Shown here piece after piece: positions 34,206 through 43,045 of a DNA stretch of 64,000 nt. The stretch comes from Terriglobia bacterium. Lineage in GTDB: Bacteria > Acidobacteriota > Terriglobia > JAJPHL01. The notes under the pieces are model-generated. The model made no database searches. It was not told the origin of the DNA and saw only the letters and a list, made by a program, of their open reading frames with translations. The translations under genes and the position numbers were made by a program. Location of the stretch: assembly GCA_021325275.1 (NCBI GenBank), contig JAJPHL010000031.1, forward strand, positions 1 to 64,000, in the 5' to 3' direction. Within the stretch, counting starts at the first letter, position 1. Each line of letters begins with the position of its first letter.

Positions 34206-34517
34206 CTACAGCTTGTCATCCTCGGCGATCAGCACGGTCATCGGTCCGCCGGTGGAGATTTCCAGCGCATGCGCGACCGTCGCTTGGCCGCCGGGCGAAC
34301 CGAGCGAGGCTTGCAGCGATTCCATCGAATCGAAATACAATTCCGCCACGCGCTGATAGGGCGCCGCGCCGGCCGGCGATCCGAGCACGCGCGACGCGAT
34401 GAACTTGGTCACGCCGGTGAGGTTTTTCTGCGCCATCGGGACGTGCTCTTCGCGATAACGGCGCTCGAATGTCTCCACGTCTTTCGGCGGCGGGTACAAC
34501 ACAATCACTTTGGGCAT
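34206..34517 (-). CDS. EthD-family dimeric alpha-beta barrel protein
   Basis: 103 residues of the EthD family (PF07110): MPKVIVLYPPPKDVETFERRY, then EEHVPMAQKNLTGV with the conserved histidine, YQRVAELYFDSMESLQASL and a closing strand. Such proteins are small dimeric ferredoxin-like barrels, some of them helping P450 or monooxygenase reactions. It is the last gene of the leftward operon with the two-component system. Confidence 0.86.
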   Translation of the reverse strand: MPKVIVLYPPPKDVETFERRYREEHVPMAQKNLTGVTKFIASRVLGSPAGAAPYQRVAELYFDSMESLQASLGSPGGQATVAHALEISTGGPMTVLIAEDDKL

Positions 34518-34528
34518 GGAATTCTCCT

Positions 34529-34867
34529 TTATGAAATCACTCCCTTGCGCACGGCGTACAAAACGAGTTCCGGCGCGCTGTGCAGATTCAGTTTCTGCAT
34601 GATTTTTCCGCGATGCGTCTCCACCGTCGATACGCTCAGGTCGAGCAGCACGGCCACTTCTTTGTTCGACTTTCCTTCCGCGAGCAACTGCAACACCTCG
34701 CGCTCGCGCGGAGTCAGCAACTCGTAGCTATCTTGCACGCCGCGCTCCTGCACTTGACGCACGTAATCGTCGGCGAGCAAGCGGCTCATCGCGGGACTGA
34801 AAAATCCTTTGCCTTCGCTCACCGCGCGAATCGCGGCAATCAAGTCGGCGTCGGCGGAGTCTTTCAG
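34529..34867 (-). CDS. C-terminal half of NarL/FixJ response regulator (LuxR-type HTH), out of frame
   Basis: This frame carries [19 protein letters not shown], the end of a receiver, and then a complete LuxR-type helix-turn-helix: [36 protein letters not shown]. It continues the receiver encoded at 34864-35178 but is offset by one base (a missing base after the TAC codon). As it stands, no separate start with a good ribosome site is visible. The whole is either one broken gene, a sequencing error, or a site of -1 frameshifting. Confidence 0.8.
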   Translation of the reverse strand: MKDSADADLIAAIRAVSEGKGFFSPAMSRLLADDYVRQVQERGVQDSYELLTPREREVLQLLAEGKSNKEVAVLLDLSVSTVETHRGKIMQKLNLHSAPELVLYAVRKGVIS

Positions 34868-35178
34868 AAGTACGCGCGCGCGCCGGCTTTCAACGCTTGC
34901 AGCAGATAGCTCTCATCGGTGTGCATGCTGAGGATCACGATCGCGGTTTGCGGAAATTTCGCGGTGATCTGCCGCGCCGCCTCGATGCCGTTGAGTCTTG
35001 GCATGCCGATGTCGAGCACCACAACGTCGGGATGCCCTGCCTCGGCCATCTCGATCGCCTGACGTCCGTCGGACGCCTCGCCGATCACCTGAAATTCCGG
35101 CTGGCGCTCGAGGAGCAAGCGCAAACCTTGCCGCAGCACGGTGTGATCGTCAGCGAGAAGAATCCGCAGAGGCTTCAC
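34864..35178 (-). CDS. N-terminal receiver half of NarL/FixJ response regulator
   Basis: 104 residues: [21 protein letters not shown] gives the acidic pair, [16 protein letters not shown] the phospho-acceptor aspartate, [10 protein letters not shown] the threonine region and LKAGARAYF the start of the fifth strand. It stops at TGA exactly where family members continue YLLKD. The lysine and the output domain lie in the neighbouring frame (34529-34867). It starts 4 bases after the histidine kinase stop, its cognate partner. Confidence 0.85.
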   Translation of the reverse strand: MKPLRILLADDHTVLRQGLRLLLERQPEFQVIGEASDGRQAIEMAEAGHPDVVVLDIGMPRLNGIEAARQITAKFPQTAIVILSMHTDESYLLQALKAGARAYF

Positions 35179-35182
35179 AGGT

Positions 35183-36496
35183 CTATTGTATGGGCAACGT
35201 GACCGCCAACAGCGTGCCCTTGCTTTTCTCCGATTCCATCGAAACTGTTCCGCCGAGGCGAGCTACGCGTTCTTGAATGCCGAGCAATCCCAAGCCGCGA
35301 TCTTGTTTCAGGTCGAAGCCGCAACCGTTGTCCTGCACCGCAAGGCGCAGCGAGTTCCCTTCGCGGGAGAGCGTCACCCGGCACACCGTGGCCTTGGCGT
35401 GGCGCGACGCGTTGTGCAGAGCTTCCTGCACCACGCGAAACACGCAAGTCTTGTGTTCGTCCGGCAGATCCGCGAATTCGGAATCCGCCGCGACGTCCAC
35501 ACGCAGACCCGTGCGTCGCGACGTCTCGCGCGCCTGCCAGCGCAGTGCGGGCAGCAAGCCGATGTCGTCGAGCATCGAGGGACGCAGCAGCAGCGCCATG
35601 TTGCGCACCACGGCGACCGTACTTTCGGCGAGCTTTCGCACGGCATCCAAGCGCGGCCGCGAAGCTTCGGGAAGTGTGGCGGTGAGGCCGCCTAGCTCCA
35701 GCAGCACGGCGGAAAGCGATTGCCCCACTTCGTCGTGCAATTCGCGCGAGATGGTCCGGCGCTCCTCCTCTTGCGCTTCCAGCAATCGCGCCGAGAGCTC
35801 TTTCAGTTCCGCACGCGCTTGTTCAATCTCCAGATAGCGCTCGTACGCCTGACGCTCGAGGCGCAGGGTGTTCGAAATGCTCACGCCCGCCAGCGTCACG
35901 CCGAGAACCAACGAAATCCCCAGCACCGCGATGAGCCGCAGACGAAAATCGGCGAACATCGCGGCGATCCGCTCGCCGCCTTCATGCAATTGTTTTTCGT
36001 TTCGTTCAGAAAGCGCATCGGCCAGGCGCAACATCGACGTGCGTCGCGGATAAACTTCGTCGTTGAGAAACGCGTAGCCGCGCGCGCGGCGTTCTTCCGC
36101 GGACCAATCGAGCACCGGCTCGAGCGCATCCCAGAATCGGGCGATCTCCGAGGTCAGCGCGGCGGTGAGATCGCCTGACGGCACAGGATACGCCGCCACT
36201 TGCGCGGTGAGTTGCGCGCGAACCACGCGTAGCGCGTCGCGATGCACGTCGGCGGTCGCGGCGTCGGGATCGAGCAAGTAGTCGCGCGACGCCGTGCCGG
36301 TTAGATATAAGGATGTGCGGATTTCGTTGAGCGCACGATTGCGCGAAACGAACTCGCGGCGGATGGAATTGTCGGTCGCTTCAATGCGCCGCAGGGCCAG
36401 CAGCGCGTCGACGCTTGATAGCACGATCAACGCCAGCAAGCCGCCGAATCCGAGGAGCAGGATCAGGCGCGTGTTTACCGGCGAAGTTGCGTTCAC
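35183..36496 (-). CDS. Sensor histidine kinase, CHASE3-like sensor and HisKA_3 core
   Basis: 437 residues. A first transmembrane helix (LILLLGFGGLLALIVLSSV) is followed by a periplasmic helical sensor of about 150 residues resembling CHASE3 (RNRALNEIRTSLYLTGTA). A second transmembrane helix (LRLIAVLGISLVLGVTLAG) and a coiled linker come next. The HisKA_3 histidine is in EERRTISRELHDEVGQSL. The ATPase domain has VVQEALHNASRHAKA and GLGLLGIQERV. This is the NarX/DegS type that pairs with NarL/FixJ regulators, encoded next door. The signal is unknown. The gene lies one base downstream of the isomerase gene. Confidence 0.93.
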   Translation of the reverse strand: MNATSPVNTRLILLLGFGGLLALIVLSSVDALLALRRIEATDNSIRREFVSRNRALNEIRTSLYLTGTASRDYLLDPDAATADVHRDALRVVRAQLTAQVAAYPVPSGDLTAALTSEIARFWDALEPVLDWSAEERRARGYAFLNDEVYPRRTSMLRLADALSERNEKQLHEGGERIAAMFADFRLRLIAVLGISLVLGVTLAGVSISNTLRLERQAYERYLEIEQARAELKELSARLLEAQEEERRTISRELHDEVGQSLSAVLLELGGLTATLPEASRPRLDAVRKLAESTVAVVRNMALLLRPSMLDDIGLLPALRWQARETSRRTGLRVDVAADSEFADLPDEHKTCVFRVVQEALHNASRHAKATVCRVTLSREGNSLRLAVQDNGCGFDLKQDRGLGLLGIQERVARLGGTVSMESEKSKGTLLAVTLPIQ

Positions 36497-36497
36497 C

Positions 36498-37346
36498 TTA
36501 GCTCTTCATTCCGTCGAGCACGCCGCGCATGTACGCAAACGACTCGCGCATGCCCGGCAGCGGGTCTTCGGCGTGAATCTCGTACTCCAAGTCGACCGAT
36601 CCTTTGTAGCCTTGCTTGATGAGTTGCGCGAAGATCGCGCGGAACGGCATGATGCCGCGCCCGCACTCCACTTGGCTGTCGCGATCTTTATTATTCGCCA
36701 AGTCCTTCACGTGCATGTTCAGCAGGCGCGGACCTGCGTCGGCGATCGCTTGCACTACGTCTACGCCGGTACGCGTGGTGTGGCCGACGTCGATGCACAT
36801 GCCCACGCGCGGATCGCGCTTCTGGATCGCCTTCAGCACATCGTATGGCGATTGGAAATTCTTCTCCTCGGGTCCATGATTGTGAATCGCCACGGGGATG
36901 TTGAATTCCTTCACCAACTCTTCCACTTTCGGCAGCGTGTCCGGCGTGGGGATGCAGACGATCACCGGGAAGCCGCAGTTTCTCGCGTACTCGAACGCCG
37001 GACGCAATTGTTCTTCCTTCTGCATGCTGACGTTGCCGCCCGCGACGATCTTGAATCCGGCGTCGCTGAAGGCTTTCACCCCGAACTTCAGTTGATTCGG
37101 CGAATCGGTCATCGGCAAGTGAAAATCCTTCACGTTCACGTTGACCACGCCCATCGGCTGCAGCTCCTTGAGCATCAGAAGCGCTTTGTGGCGATAGAAA
37201 TCGCGCAGCGAATACGTGGCGACGCCGAGACTCAGCGACGTGTTGTGCGACGCAACGGTCTGATTCATGCTCGGCGATTGCGCGGCGCCCGAGGCAGCCG
37301 CGAGCGAAGCTCCCGCGGTAGTTGTGAGAAATGTTCGACGATTCAT
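36498..37346 (-). CDS. Tat-exported sugar phosphate isomerase/epimerase-like protein
   Basis: 282 residues from the ATG at 37346; the start MNRRTFLTTTAGASLAAASG is a twin-arginine signal. The rest is a xylose-isomerase-like TIM barrel (AP endonuclease 2 family): LSLGVATYSLRDFYRHKALL, VNVNVKDFHL, IPVAIHNHGPEE, MCIDVGHTTRTG, LNMHVKDL and YKGSVDLEYEIH, with the usual Glu/Asp/His metal ligands. The substrate is unknown; the secreted location suggests a role in sugar processing. It is the first gene of an operon with the two-component system and EthD. Confidence 0.9.
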   Translation of the reverse strand: MNRRTFLTTTAGASLAAASGAAQSPSMNQTVASHNTSLSLGVATYSLRDFYRHKALLMLKELQPMGVVNVNVKDFHLPMTDSPNQLKFGVKAFSDAGFKIVAGGNVSMQKEEQLRPAFEYARNCGFPVIVCIPTPDTLPKVEELVKEFNIPVAIHNHGPEEKNFQSPYDVLKAIQKRDPRVGMCIDVGHTTRTGVDVVQAIADAGPRLLNMHVKDLANNKDRDSQVECGRGIMPFRAIFAQLIKQGYKGSVDLEYEIHAEDPLPGMRESFAYMRGVLDGMKS

Positions 37347-37525
37347 TTGAAGAGAACTCCCCCGTTTTGGTTGAAAGATGGCGTCAAATAAAGACCACAG
37401 TACCATAGTTGGTAGGCACTCGGTTGGATGCCCGCTAGGTTTCATCTCTTTCGAATTCTTTACGTGCAACGCGGCGCAAAACGCCGGCGTCGAACGCTGT
37501 GGTAGGGTAATTCGAGGAGACCAAC

Positions 37526-38455
37526 ATGCGAACCAATCGACTCACCAGAACGTTGACATTCACTCTGATGTTTTCCGCTGCCGTAATGTCCGCGATGCCG
37601 CTCGCGGCGCAAGCGCCGCCACCGGTGGGACCGCCGCCGGCGATGTTGCCGCCGGGCGAACTCGATCGCTTGGTGTCGGGCATCGCGCTTTACCCCGATC
37701 CGCTGTTGGCACAAGTGCTGGCCGCTTCCACTTACGCCGATCAAATTCCAGAAGCCGCCAGATACTCCGATCAACATCACTATTTGTCGCCCGAACAATT
37801 GGCCGCCGCCATCCGGGAAGACAATTTGCCGTGGGACCCCGCGGTGCAAGCGTTGCTGCCGTTCCCCGCGGTGCTCGATCGCATGGCCAGCGACATGAAC
37901 TGGACGCATCGCCTGGGCGACGCTTTCCTCGCGCAGCCGAATGACGTGGAAGACGCGGTGCAGCGCGAGCGCCATCAGGCGTGGCAATACGGATATCTCC
38001 GCAGTTCACCGCAAGTGATCGTGCGCAATGGGCCGTTCATCGAAATCGTGCCCACCGACCCGGGATACATCCCCGTGCCGTACTATGATCCGGCGGTGGT
38101 GTTCGTGGGACCGCGGCCCGGATTCTTCGTCGGCGCGGCGATCGGCTGGGGATACGGAATTCACCTCGGTGGATTCTTCTCGCCGTGGGGCTGGGGAGGA
38201 ATCCGCTTCGGCTGGGGCGAACACCGCGTCTTTTTCGGCGGTGTGCCGTGGGGACGCACGTGGGGGAATCGCTGGACCTACTGGCACGGCGGATATCGCG
38301 GCTTCGAGCGGCCGGCATTCGTCGGCGCGCGTCCCGCGCACTTCGAGGAGCATCACGAATTGCGCGAGCGTTCCGAACGCGAACGCTCGGCGGCGCGCTA
38401 CGGACATCCGCACGTGGAAGAGCATGAACGTCCACGCGGTGGCCGCGGACACTAA
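37526..38455 (+). CDS. DUF3300 domain secreted protein
   Basis: 309 residues with a signal peptide (LTFTLMFSAAVMSAMPLAAQ) and a GAGGAG ribosome site. The DUF3300 block is clear: LDRLVSGIALYPDPLLAQVLAASTYADQIPEAARY, PWDPAVQALLPFPAVLDRMA and WTHRLGDAFLAQPNDV. A Gly/Trp-rich segment (GWGYGIHLGGFFSPWGWGG) and a charged His/Arg/Glu tail follow. It is likely periplasmic or outer-membrane associated. The function of the family is unknown. Confidence 0.93.
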   Translation: MRTNRLTRTLTFTLMFSAAVMSAMPLAAQAPPPVGPPPAMLPPGELDRLVSGIALYPDPLLAQVLAASTYADQIPEAARYSDQHHYLSPEQLAAAIREDNLPWDPAVQALLPFPAVLDRMASDMNWTHRLGDAFLAQPNDVEDAVQRERHQAWQYGYLRSSPQVIVRNGPFIEIVPTDPGYIPVPYYDPAVVFVGPRPGFFVGAAIGWGYGIHLGGFFSPWGWGGIRFGWGEHRVFFGGVPWGRTWGNRWTYWHGGYRGFERPAFVGARPAHFEEHHELRERSERERSAARYGHPHVEEHERPRGGRGH

Positions 38456-38462
38456 GTAAGAC

Positions 38463-38558
38463 AGTTGCTGGTTGCCGATTAGGACGAAGGGCTCACGGAA
38501 GACAATCCGTGGGCCTTTTTGTTTTCAACCAGCAACCAGCACCAGCAACCAGCAACCG
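38463..38558. repeat. CCAGCAA-type inverted repeat surrounding the terminator
   Basis: GTTGCTGGTTGC at about 38464 faces several copies of AACCAGCA (38527-38558), with a rho-independent terminator in between. The right side is a short tandem array with period 6 to 9. This resembles in layout the 14-base array at 50.4 kb: a short word repeated in tandem on one side and inverted on the other. Confidence 0.6.
38491..38525 (+). terminator. Rho-independent terminator after DUF3300 gene
   Basis: GCTCACGGA pairs with TCCGTGGGC (one G-U) around a 6-base loop and is followed by CTTTTTGTTTT. It lies 36 bases after the DUF3300 stop. Confidence 0.85.
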
Positions 38559-38579
38559 TTGTTGTATGATGCATAGTTC

Positions 38580-40958
38580 ATGCCTTTATTGCTTCTTCCT
38601 CTATTGTTGTTGTTCGCGGCCAGCGGCTGCGCGGCATTGATCTACGAAATTGTCTGGTTCAAGCTGCTTCAGCTTGTGATCGGCTCCACGGGCGTGTCGA
38701 TCGGCGTGCTGTTGGCCGCCTACATGGGCGGACTTTTCCTCGGCAGCTTCCTCTATCCGAAGTACGTCGACAAGAAGAAGCATCCGCTGCTGGTCTATGC
38801 GGCGATTGAAGCGGGCATCGGGGTGTTCGGCATTCTCGTGATTCTGGGATTGGGGCCGTTCGACAGTTGGTACAGCGCGCACGCCGCCGCGGGATTCGCG
38901 GGATTGCTGGAGCGCTCGATTTTCGCGGGCCTCTTCCTGCTGCCGCCGACCATTTTGATGGGCGCGTCGCTGCCGGCGATCTCGCGCTGGCTGGAAGCGA
39001 AGCCGGAAGGACTCGCCGGCATCGGCTATCTCTACGGCGCGAACACGGCCGGCGCGTTTGTCGGCTGCACGCTCGCGGGATTTTATTTGTTGCGACTTTT
39101 CGATATGCCGTCGGCGGCGTTTGTCGCGGCGGGAATCAATTTCCTAGCGGCCGCCGGCAGCTTCTTCCTGGCAAAGTCCACGCCTTACGCTCCGCTGCCG
39201 GCGCCGGAACTTTCCCCAGGTGTCACGCAAGATTTTCCGGCGATCAGTGGACCGCCGACGAGCATTTACTGGGCCATCGGACTCTCGGGTGCGGCGGCGC
39301 TCGGCGCGGAAGTCGTGTGGACGCGCTTGCTCGGCTTGATGGTCGGCGCGACGGTCTATACGTTTTCGATTATCCTCGCGGGATTTCTCGTCGGCATCGG
39401 TCTCGGCAGCGCCGCGGCGTCGTGGACCGTGCGGCAAGGATGGAATGCGCGCCGCACGCTGGGCGTTACGCAGTTCGTGTTGCTGATCGGCATCGGCTGG
39501 ACGATGATCGCGATGGCCAGCATCTTGCCGTACGTGCCCATCAACAACAATCAGGACTTGTGGCGCGGATTCGGCATCGACGTAGTGCGCATTTTCTTGA
39601 GCGTGATTCCCGGCGCGCTCTTGTGGGGCGCGAGTTTTCCGCTGGCGCTGGCGGCCGCGGCCGTGCCCGGTGAAGACACCGGCAAACTCGCCAGCCGCAT
39701 TTACGCCGCGAATACGCTCGGCGCGATTGTCGGCGCGATCGGCTTCAGCTTGTTTTTCATTCCCGGCGTCGGCACGCATCGGTCCGAGCACAATATCCTT
39801 TTGCTGACGGCCGCGGCGGCCGTCTGCGCGTTTCCCAAGGGATCGCGATTGAAGTGGGGCATCGCGGCGGGTGTCCTGGCGCTGATCGGAATCTTCGCGT
39901 ATCCGGAAGTCCCGTGGCAAGTCTTCGCCTATGGACGCGAAACCACCATCGCCGTGAAAGACGGCCGCCTGCTCTACAACGGCGAGGGGCGCGACGCGTC
40001 GATCGCGGTGAGCGAAACGTCGGACGGCGTGCGCTTCTATCACATCAGCGGAAAAACGGAGGCGTCCACCGAACCGTACGATATGCGCGTGGAACGCATG
40101 CTCGGCCACTTGCCGGCGCTGCTGACCGATTCGCCGCAGTCGATTTTGCTCGTGGGATGCGGCGCGGGCATCACCGCCGGAACGTTCGTGGTGCAGCCGG
40201 AGACGGAGCGAATCCACATCTGCGAGTTGGAAAAACTCGTCCCGCAAGCCAACTCGATTTACTTCGCGCGTGAAAATCACAACGTGGTGAAAGATCCGCG
40301 CACCGTAATCACCTTCGACGACGCGCGTCACTTCATCCAAACCACCGACGAGAAGTTCGACATCATCACGAGCGATCCCATCGCACCGTGGGTGCGTGGA
40401 TCGGCCACGCTTTCCACGCGCGAGTATTTCGAAACCTGCAAGCGCCACTTGAAACCGGGCGGAATCATGGCCCATTGGCTGCCGTTTTACGAGACCGATC
40501 CGGAGTCGGTGAAGAGCGGCGCGAGAACTTTCTTCGAGGTGTTTCCGAACGCCACGATTTGGAGCAACGACATCGACGGCGAAGGCTACGACTCGCTGAT
40601 CATCGGCGTGAACGGCGATCCCACCATCGACGTCGATAAGATGCAAGCGCGCTTGAATCGCCCCGATTACGGCGGCGTGCGGCAATCGCTCTCGGAAATC
40701 GGCTTGGGATCGGCGGCGGAATTGCTCGCCACATACGCGGGCAGCGATCACGATCTCGGAGGATGGCTCGACGACGCGCCGGTTAACTTGGACCGTAACA
40801 TGCGCCTCGAGTTCATTGCGGGCGCGGCGCTGCGTCATCACATGGCTCCGCAAATCTTCGATCAGATGTGCCAGTATCGTCAGTTTCCCACGTGGCTGCT
40901 GAAAGGCTCGCCGCAGCAGTTGGAAATGGTTCGCATGCTGCTGCACGGAAGGAAATAG
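38580..40958 (+). CDS. Membrane-fused spermidine synthase-like protein
   Basis: 792 residues in two parts. The first 440 or so carry about twelve hydrophobic segments of the transporter-like half (GCAALIYEIVWFKLLQLVIGS, GASLPAISRWLEAKPEG, GYLYGANTAGAFVGC). The C-terminal 300 residues form a spermidine synthase-type Rossmann domain (ILLVGCGAGITAGTFV, ICELEKLVPQANSIYF, DDARHFIQTTDEKFDIITSDP). This MFS/spermidine-synthase fusion is common in Acidobacteria and Deltaproteobacteria. Its product is not established; the polyamine substrate residues cannot be confirmed by eye. Confidence 0.9.
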   Translation: MPLLLLPLLLLFAASGCAALIYEIVWFKLLQLVIGSTGVSIGVLLAAYMGGLFLGSFLYPKYVDKKKHPLLVYAAIEAGIGVFGILVILGLGPFDSWYSAHAAAGFAGLLERSIFAGLFLLPPTILMGASLPAISRWLEAKPEGLAGIGYLYGANTAGAFVGCTLAGFYLLRLFDMPSAAFVAAGINFLAAAGSFFLAKSTPYAPLPAPELSPGVTQDFPAISGPPTSIYWAIGLSGAAALGAEVVWTRLLGLMVGATVYTFSIILAGFLVGIGLGSAAASWTVRQGWNARRTLGVTQFVLLIGIGWTMIAMASILPYVPINNNQDLWRGFGIDVVRIFLSVIPGALLWGASFPLALAAAAVPGEDTGKLASRIYAANTLGAIVGAIGFSLFFIPGVGTHRSEHNILLLTAAAAVCAFPKGSRLKWGIAAGVLALIGIFAYPEVPWQVFAYGRETTIAVKDGRLLYNGEGRDASIAVSETSDGVRFYHISGKTEASTEPYDMRVERMLGHLPALLTDSPQSILLVGCGAGITAGTFVVQPETERIHICELEKLVPQANSIYFARENHNVVKDPRTVITFDDARHFIQTTDEKFDIITSDPIAPWVRGSATLSTREYFETCKRHLKPGGIMAHWLPFYETDPESVKSGARTFFEVFPNATIWSNDIDGEGYDSLIIGVNGDPTIDVDKMQARLNRPDYGGVRQSLSEIGLGSAAELLATYAGSDHDLGGWLDDAPVNLDRNMRLEFIAGAALRHHMAPQIFDQMCQYRQFPTWLLKGSPQQLEMVRMLLHGRK

Positions 40959-42319
40959 TGGACCGCCGGCAGTTTCTCGCGACACTGGGCGCGGCCGCGC
41001 TGCCGGCGGTGGGTTCCGCGAACGCACTTCCCAGCGAACGTCAACTTCGCTGGCACGAACTCGAAACCACCGCGTTTCTCCATTTCACGGTGAACACTTT
41101 CACCGATAAAGAATGGGGATACGGCGACGAAGATCCCGCGATTTTCAATCCCGCGAAGTTTGACGCCGACGCGATCGTCACGACGCTCGATCGTGCCGGC
41201 ATGCGCGGCGTGATTCTCACCTGCAAGCATCACGACGGATTCTGTCTGTGGCCCACGGCGACCACCGATCATTCTGTGCGAGCCAGCAAGTGGCGCGACG
41301 GCAAGGGCGACGTGGTCCGTGAAATCGCGGACGCCGCGCGGCGCCGCGGACTGGGCGTCGGCGTGTATCTCTCGCCGTGGGATCGCAACAACGCCGCGTA
41401 CGGGCGTCCTGAGTATGTGGAGATTTATCGCCGTCAACTGACGGAATTGCTGACGCGCTACGGTCCCATCTTCGAGGTGTGGCACGACGGCGCGAACGGC
41501 GGCGACGGATATTACGGCGGCGCGCGCGAAAAACGCACCATCGATCGCAACACTTACTACGATTGGCCGGGCACGTGGGCGCTGGTGCGCAAACTGCAAC
41601 CGGACGCGGTGATCTTCAGCGACATTGGACCCGACATTCGCTGGGTCGGCAACGAAAAGGGAATCGCCGGCGATCCTTGCTGGATGGCGTACGATCCGGT
41701 GGGCGCGGATGGCGGCATGGCCGGCGTCGGCAACGTGCGCGAGAAGGATTCGCCCACGGGTACGCGTCATGGGTCGCACTGGCTGCCTCCGGAATGCGAT
41801 GTATCGATTCGTCCTGGGTGGTTTTGGCACGAGCGCGAAAATCCGCGCGTTAAAACAACGCGCGACTTGGTGAACTTGTACTTTCAATCCGTAGGACGCG
41901 GCGCGAATCTGTTGTTGAATGTTCCGCCGAATCGCGATGGCTTGCTCTCGACGTGGGATACGACACCGCTCGAAGCCTTCGGCCGCTGGCGCCGCGCGAC
42001 CTTTGAAGTGAATCACGCGGCGGGCGTTCCACTGAAACGCCAAGGCGATGATTTTACGCTCGACTTAAAACGCCCCGCGGCGTTCAACGTGATCCGTGTG
42101 CGTGAAGACATTCGCCAGGGCCAGCGTATCGACGCGTTTACGATCTACGCCGAGGTCGATGGCAACTGGGAGACGATCGCCGAAGCCACTAGCATCGGCC
42201 CGCGCCGATTGTTTCGCCTGGGCCGCAACGTGACCGCCGGCCGCGTGCGTTTGCGCATCGCGCAACAATCGGCGAAAGCGGAAATCACGGAGCTGGCGTT
42301 GTTTGCTGAACAACCCTAG
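40958..42319 (+). CDS. Alpha-L-fucosidase (GH29), Tat-exported
   Basis: 453 residues from the GTG at 40958, whose G is also the last base of the preceding stop; GGAAGGA stands a few bases upstream. The N-terminus VDRRQFLATLGAAALPAVGS is a twin-arginine signal. The GH29 barrel follows: FLHFTVNTFTDKEWGYG, GVILTCKHHDGFCLWPT, GVGVYLSPWDRN and FEVWHDGANGG with the nucleophile aspartate. After it come NLYFQSVGRGANLLLNVPPNRDG and a C-terminal beta-sandwich. It releases fucose from glycans in the periplasm or outside. Confidence 0.93.
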   Translation: MDRRQFLATLGAAALPAVGSANALPSERQLRWHELETTAFLHFTVNTFTDKEWGYGDEDPAIFNPAKFDADAIVTTLDRAGMRGVILTCKHHDGFCLWPTATTDHSVRASKWRDGKGDVVREIADAARRRGLGVGVYLSPWDRNNAAYGRPEYVEIYRRQLTELLTRYGPIFEVWHDGANGGDGYYGGAREKRTIDRNTYYDWPGTWALVRKLQPDAVIFSDIGPDIRWVGNEKGIAGDPCWMAYDPVGADGGMAGVGNVREKDSPTGTRHGSHWLPPECDVSIRPGWFWHERENPRVKTTRDLVNLYFQSVGRGANLLLNVPPNRDGLLSTWDTTPLEAFGRWRRATFEVNHAAGVPLKRQGDDFTLDLKRPAAFNVIRVREDIRQGQRIDAFTIYAEVDGNWETIAEATSIGPRRLFRLGRNVTAGRVRLRIAQQSAKAEITELALFAEQP

Positions 42320-42325
42320 GGCCGG

Positions 42326-42712
42326 TCAGCGCGCTGGATAGAGATGTAACTCGGGCATTGGAAAATCCTTCACGTTGCTTGTCACCAAGATTAGATCGTG
42401 CACGATGGCGGTCGCGGCGATCAGCGTGTCCAGCAATGAGAGGGTTCGGCCCCGCGACGCCCAGCGGTTCTTGAGGTCGCCGGCGAGCCGCGCGATCTCG
42501 AGCGTGACTTCGTACTGAATCATTTCCTTCAGAAGCCTTTCCGTCCGAGCTTTCTCATGACCGCGCATGCCGCTGTAAAGTTCGCCGACCGTAATGACGG
42601 AACAAGCCAGCAGTCCGCCTGACGAGACAATCTCGTCCAGCAGAGCGAACCGGTCTGCGCGCCCGCGAATCGAGCCAATCAAGATGTTCGTGTCCGTCAG
42701 GTAGACATCCAT
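42326..42712 (-). CDS. VapC-type PIN-domain RNase toxin
   Basis: 128 residues, full-length PIN domain: MDVYLTDTNILIGSI has the first aspartate, ITVGELYSGM the glutamate, LSLLDTLIAATAIVHDLILVT the second aspartate and SNVKDFP the last. It is a predicted Mg2+-dependent RNase held inactive by the antitoxin encoded 4 bases upstream. All four acidic positions are present, so it should be active. Confidence 0.92.
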   Translation of the reverse strand: MDVYLTDTNILIGSIRGRADRFALLDEIVSSGGLLACSVITVGELYSGMRGHEKARTERLLKEMIQYEVTLEIARLAGDLKNRWASRGRTLSLLDTLIAATAIVHDLILVTSNVKDFPMPELHLYPAR

Positions 42713-42716
42713 CCGA

Positions 42717-42998
42717 TTAAGGTTTGCGTCTGCTGCGAAGGAGCCGCTTGAATCGAGCCTCGCCCTCGCGTCGCTGACGCCTCACCCATTCGTCTTCTCC
42801 CATCGCAGCGAGGTCGGGGTGATCCTTGTCCTTCCAGATTCCGCGCGAGGCGCGCAGGGCGTCAAGCTGGCGCCGCCGGCGCAGTTCCTGACCGACAATG
42901 TCAGCGACAAACTTGCTGCGATTGCCTTCGCCTGCGATGGCGTCCACTTGACAGGCCAACTGCCGCGGTATCTCGATGATCGACCTTGGTCCTCGCAT
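42717..42998 (-). CDS. Ribbon-helix-helix antitoxin of the VapBC pair
   Basis: 93 residues from the ATG at 42998; a TTG start at 43013 is also possible. RSIIEIPRQLACQVDAIA and NRSKFVADIVGQELRRR give the ribbon-helix-helix domain. The basic C-terminal half, with ASRGIWKDKDHPDLAAMGEDEW, would bind the toxin. A perfect palindrome lies directly upstream of the ATG, suited to autoregulation. Confidence 0.82.
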   Translation of the reverse strand: MRGPRSIIEIPRQLACQVDAIAGEGNRSKFVADIVGQELRRRRQLDALRASRGIWKDKDHPDLAAMGEDEWVRRQRREGEARFKRLLRSRRKP

Positions 42999-43004
42999 AA
43001 TTTT

Positions 43005-43023
43005 GGATGGCAATCTGCCATCC
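43005..43023 (-). promoter_or_regulatory. Palindromic operator of the VapBC pair
   Basis: GGATGGCA-ATC-TGCCATCC is a perfect 8-base inverted repeat with a 3-base spacer. It ends 6 bases before the antitoxin ATG and so overlaps the ribosome-binding region. Type II antitoxins usually repress their own operon by binding such sites. Confidence 0.6.
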
Positions 43024-43045
43024 GTTCCTCCATCTTACCCTACAC

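Noticed and set aside
40868..40957. Upstream ATG start for the fucosidase
   Set aside because: It would overlap the preceding gene by 91 bases. The GTG at 40958 has a ribosome site and begins directly with the Tat motif.
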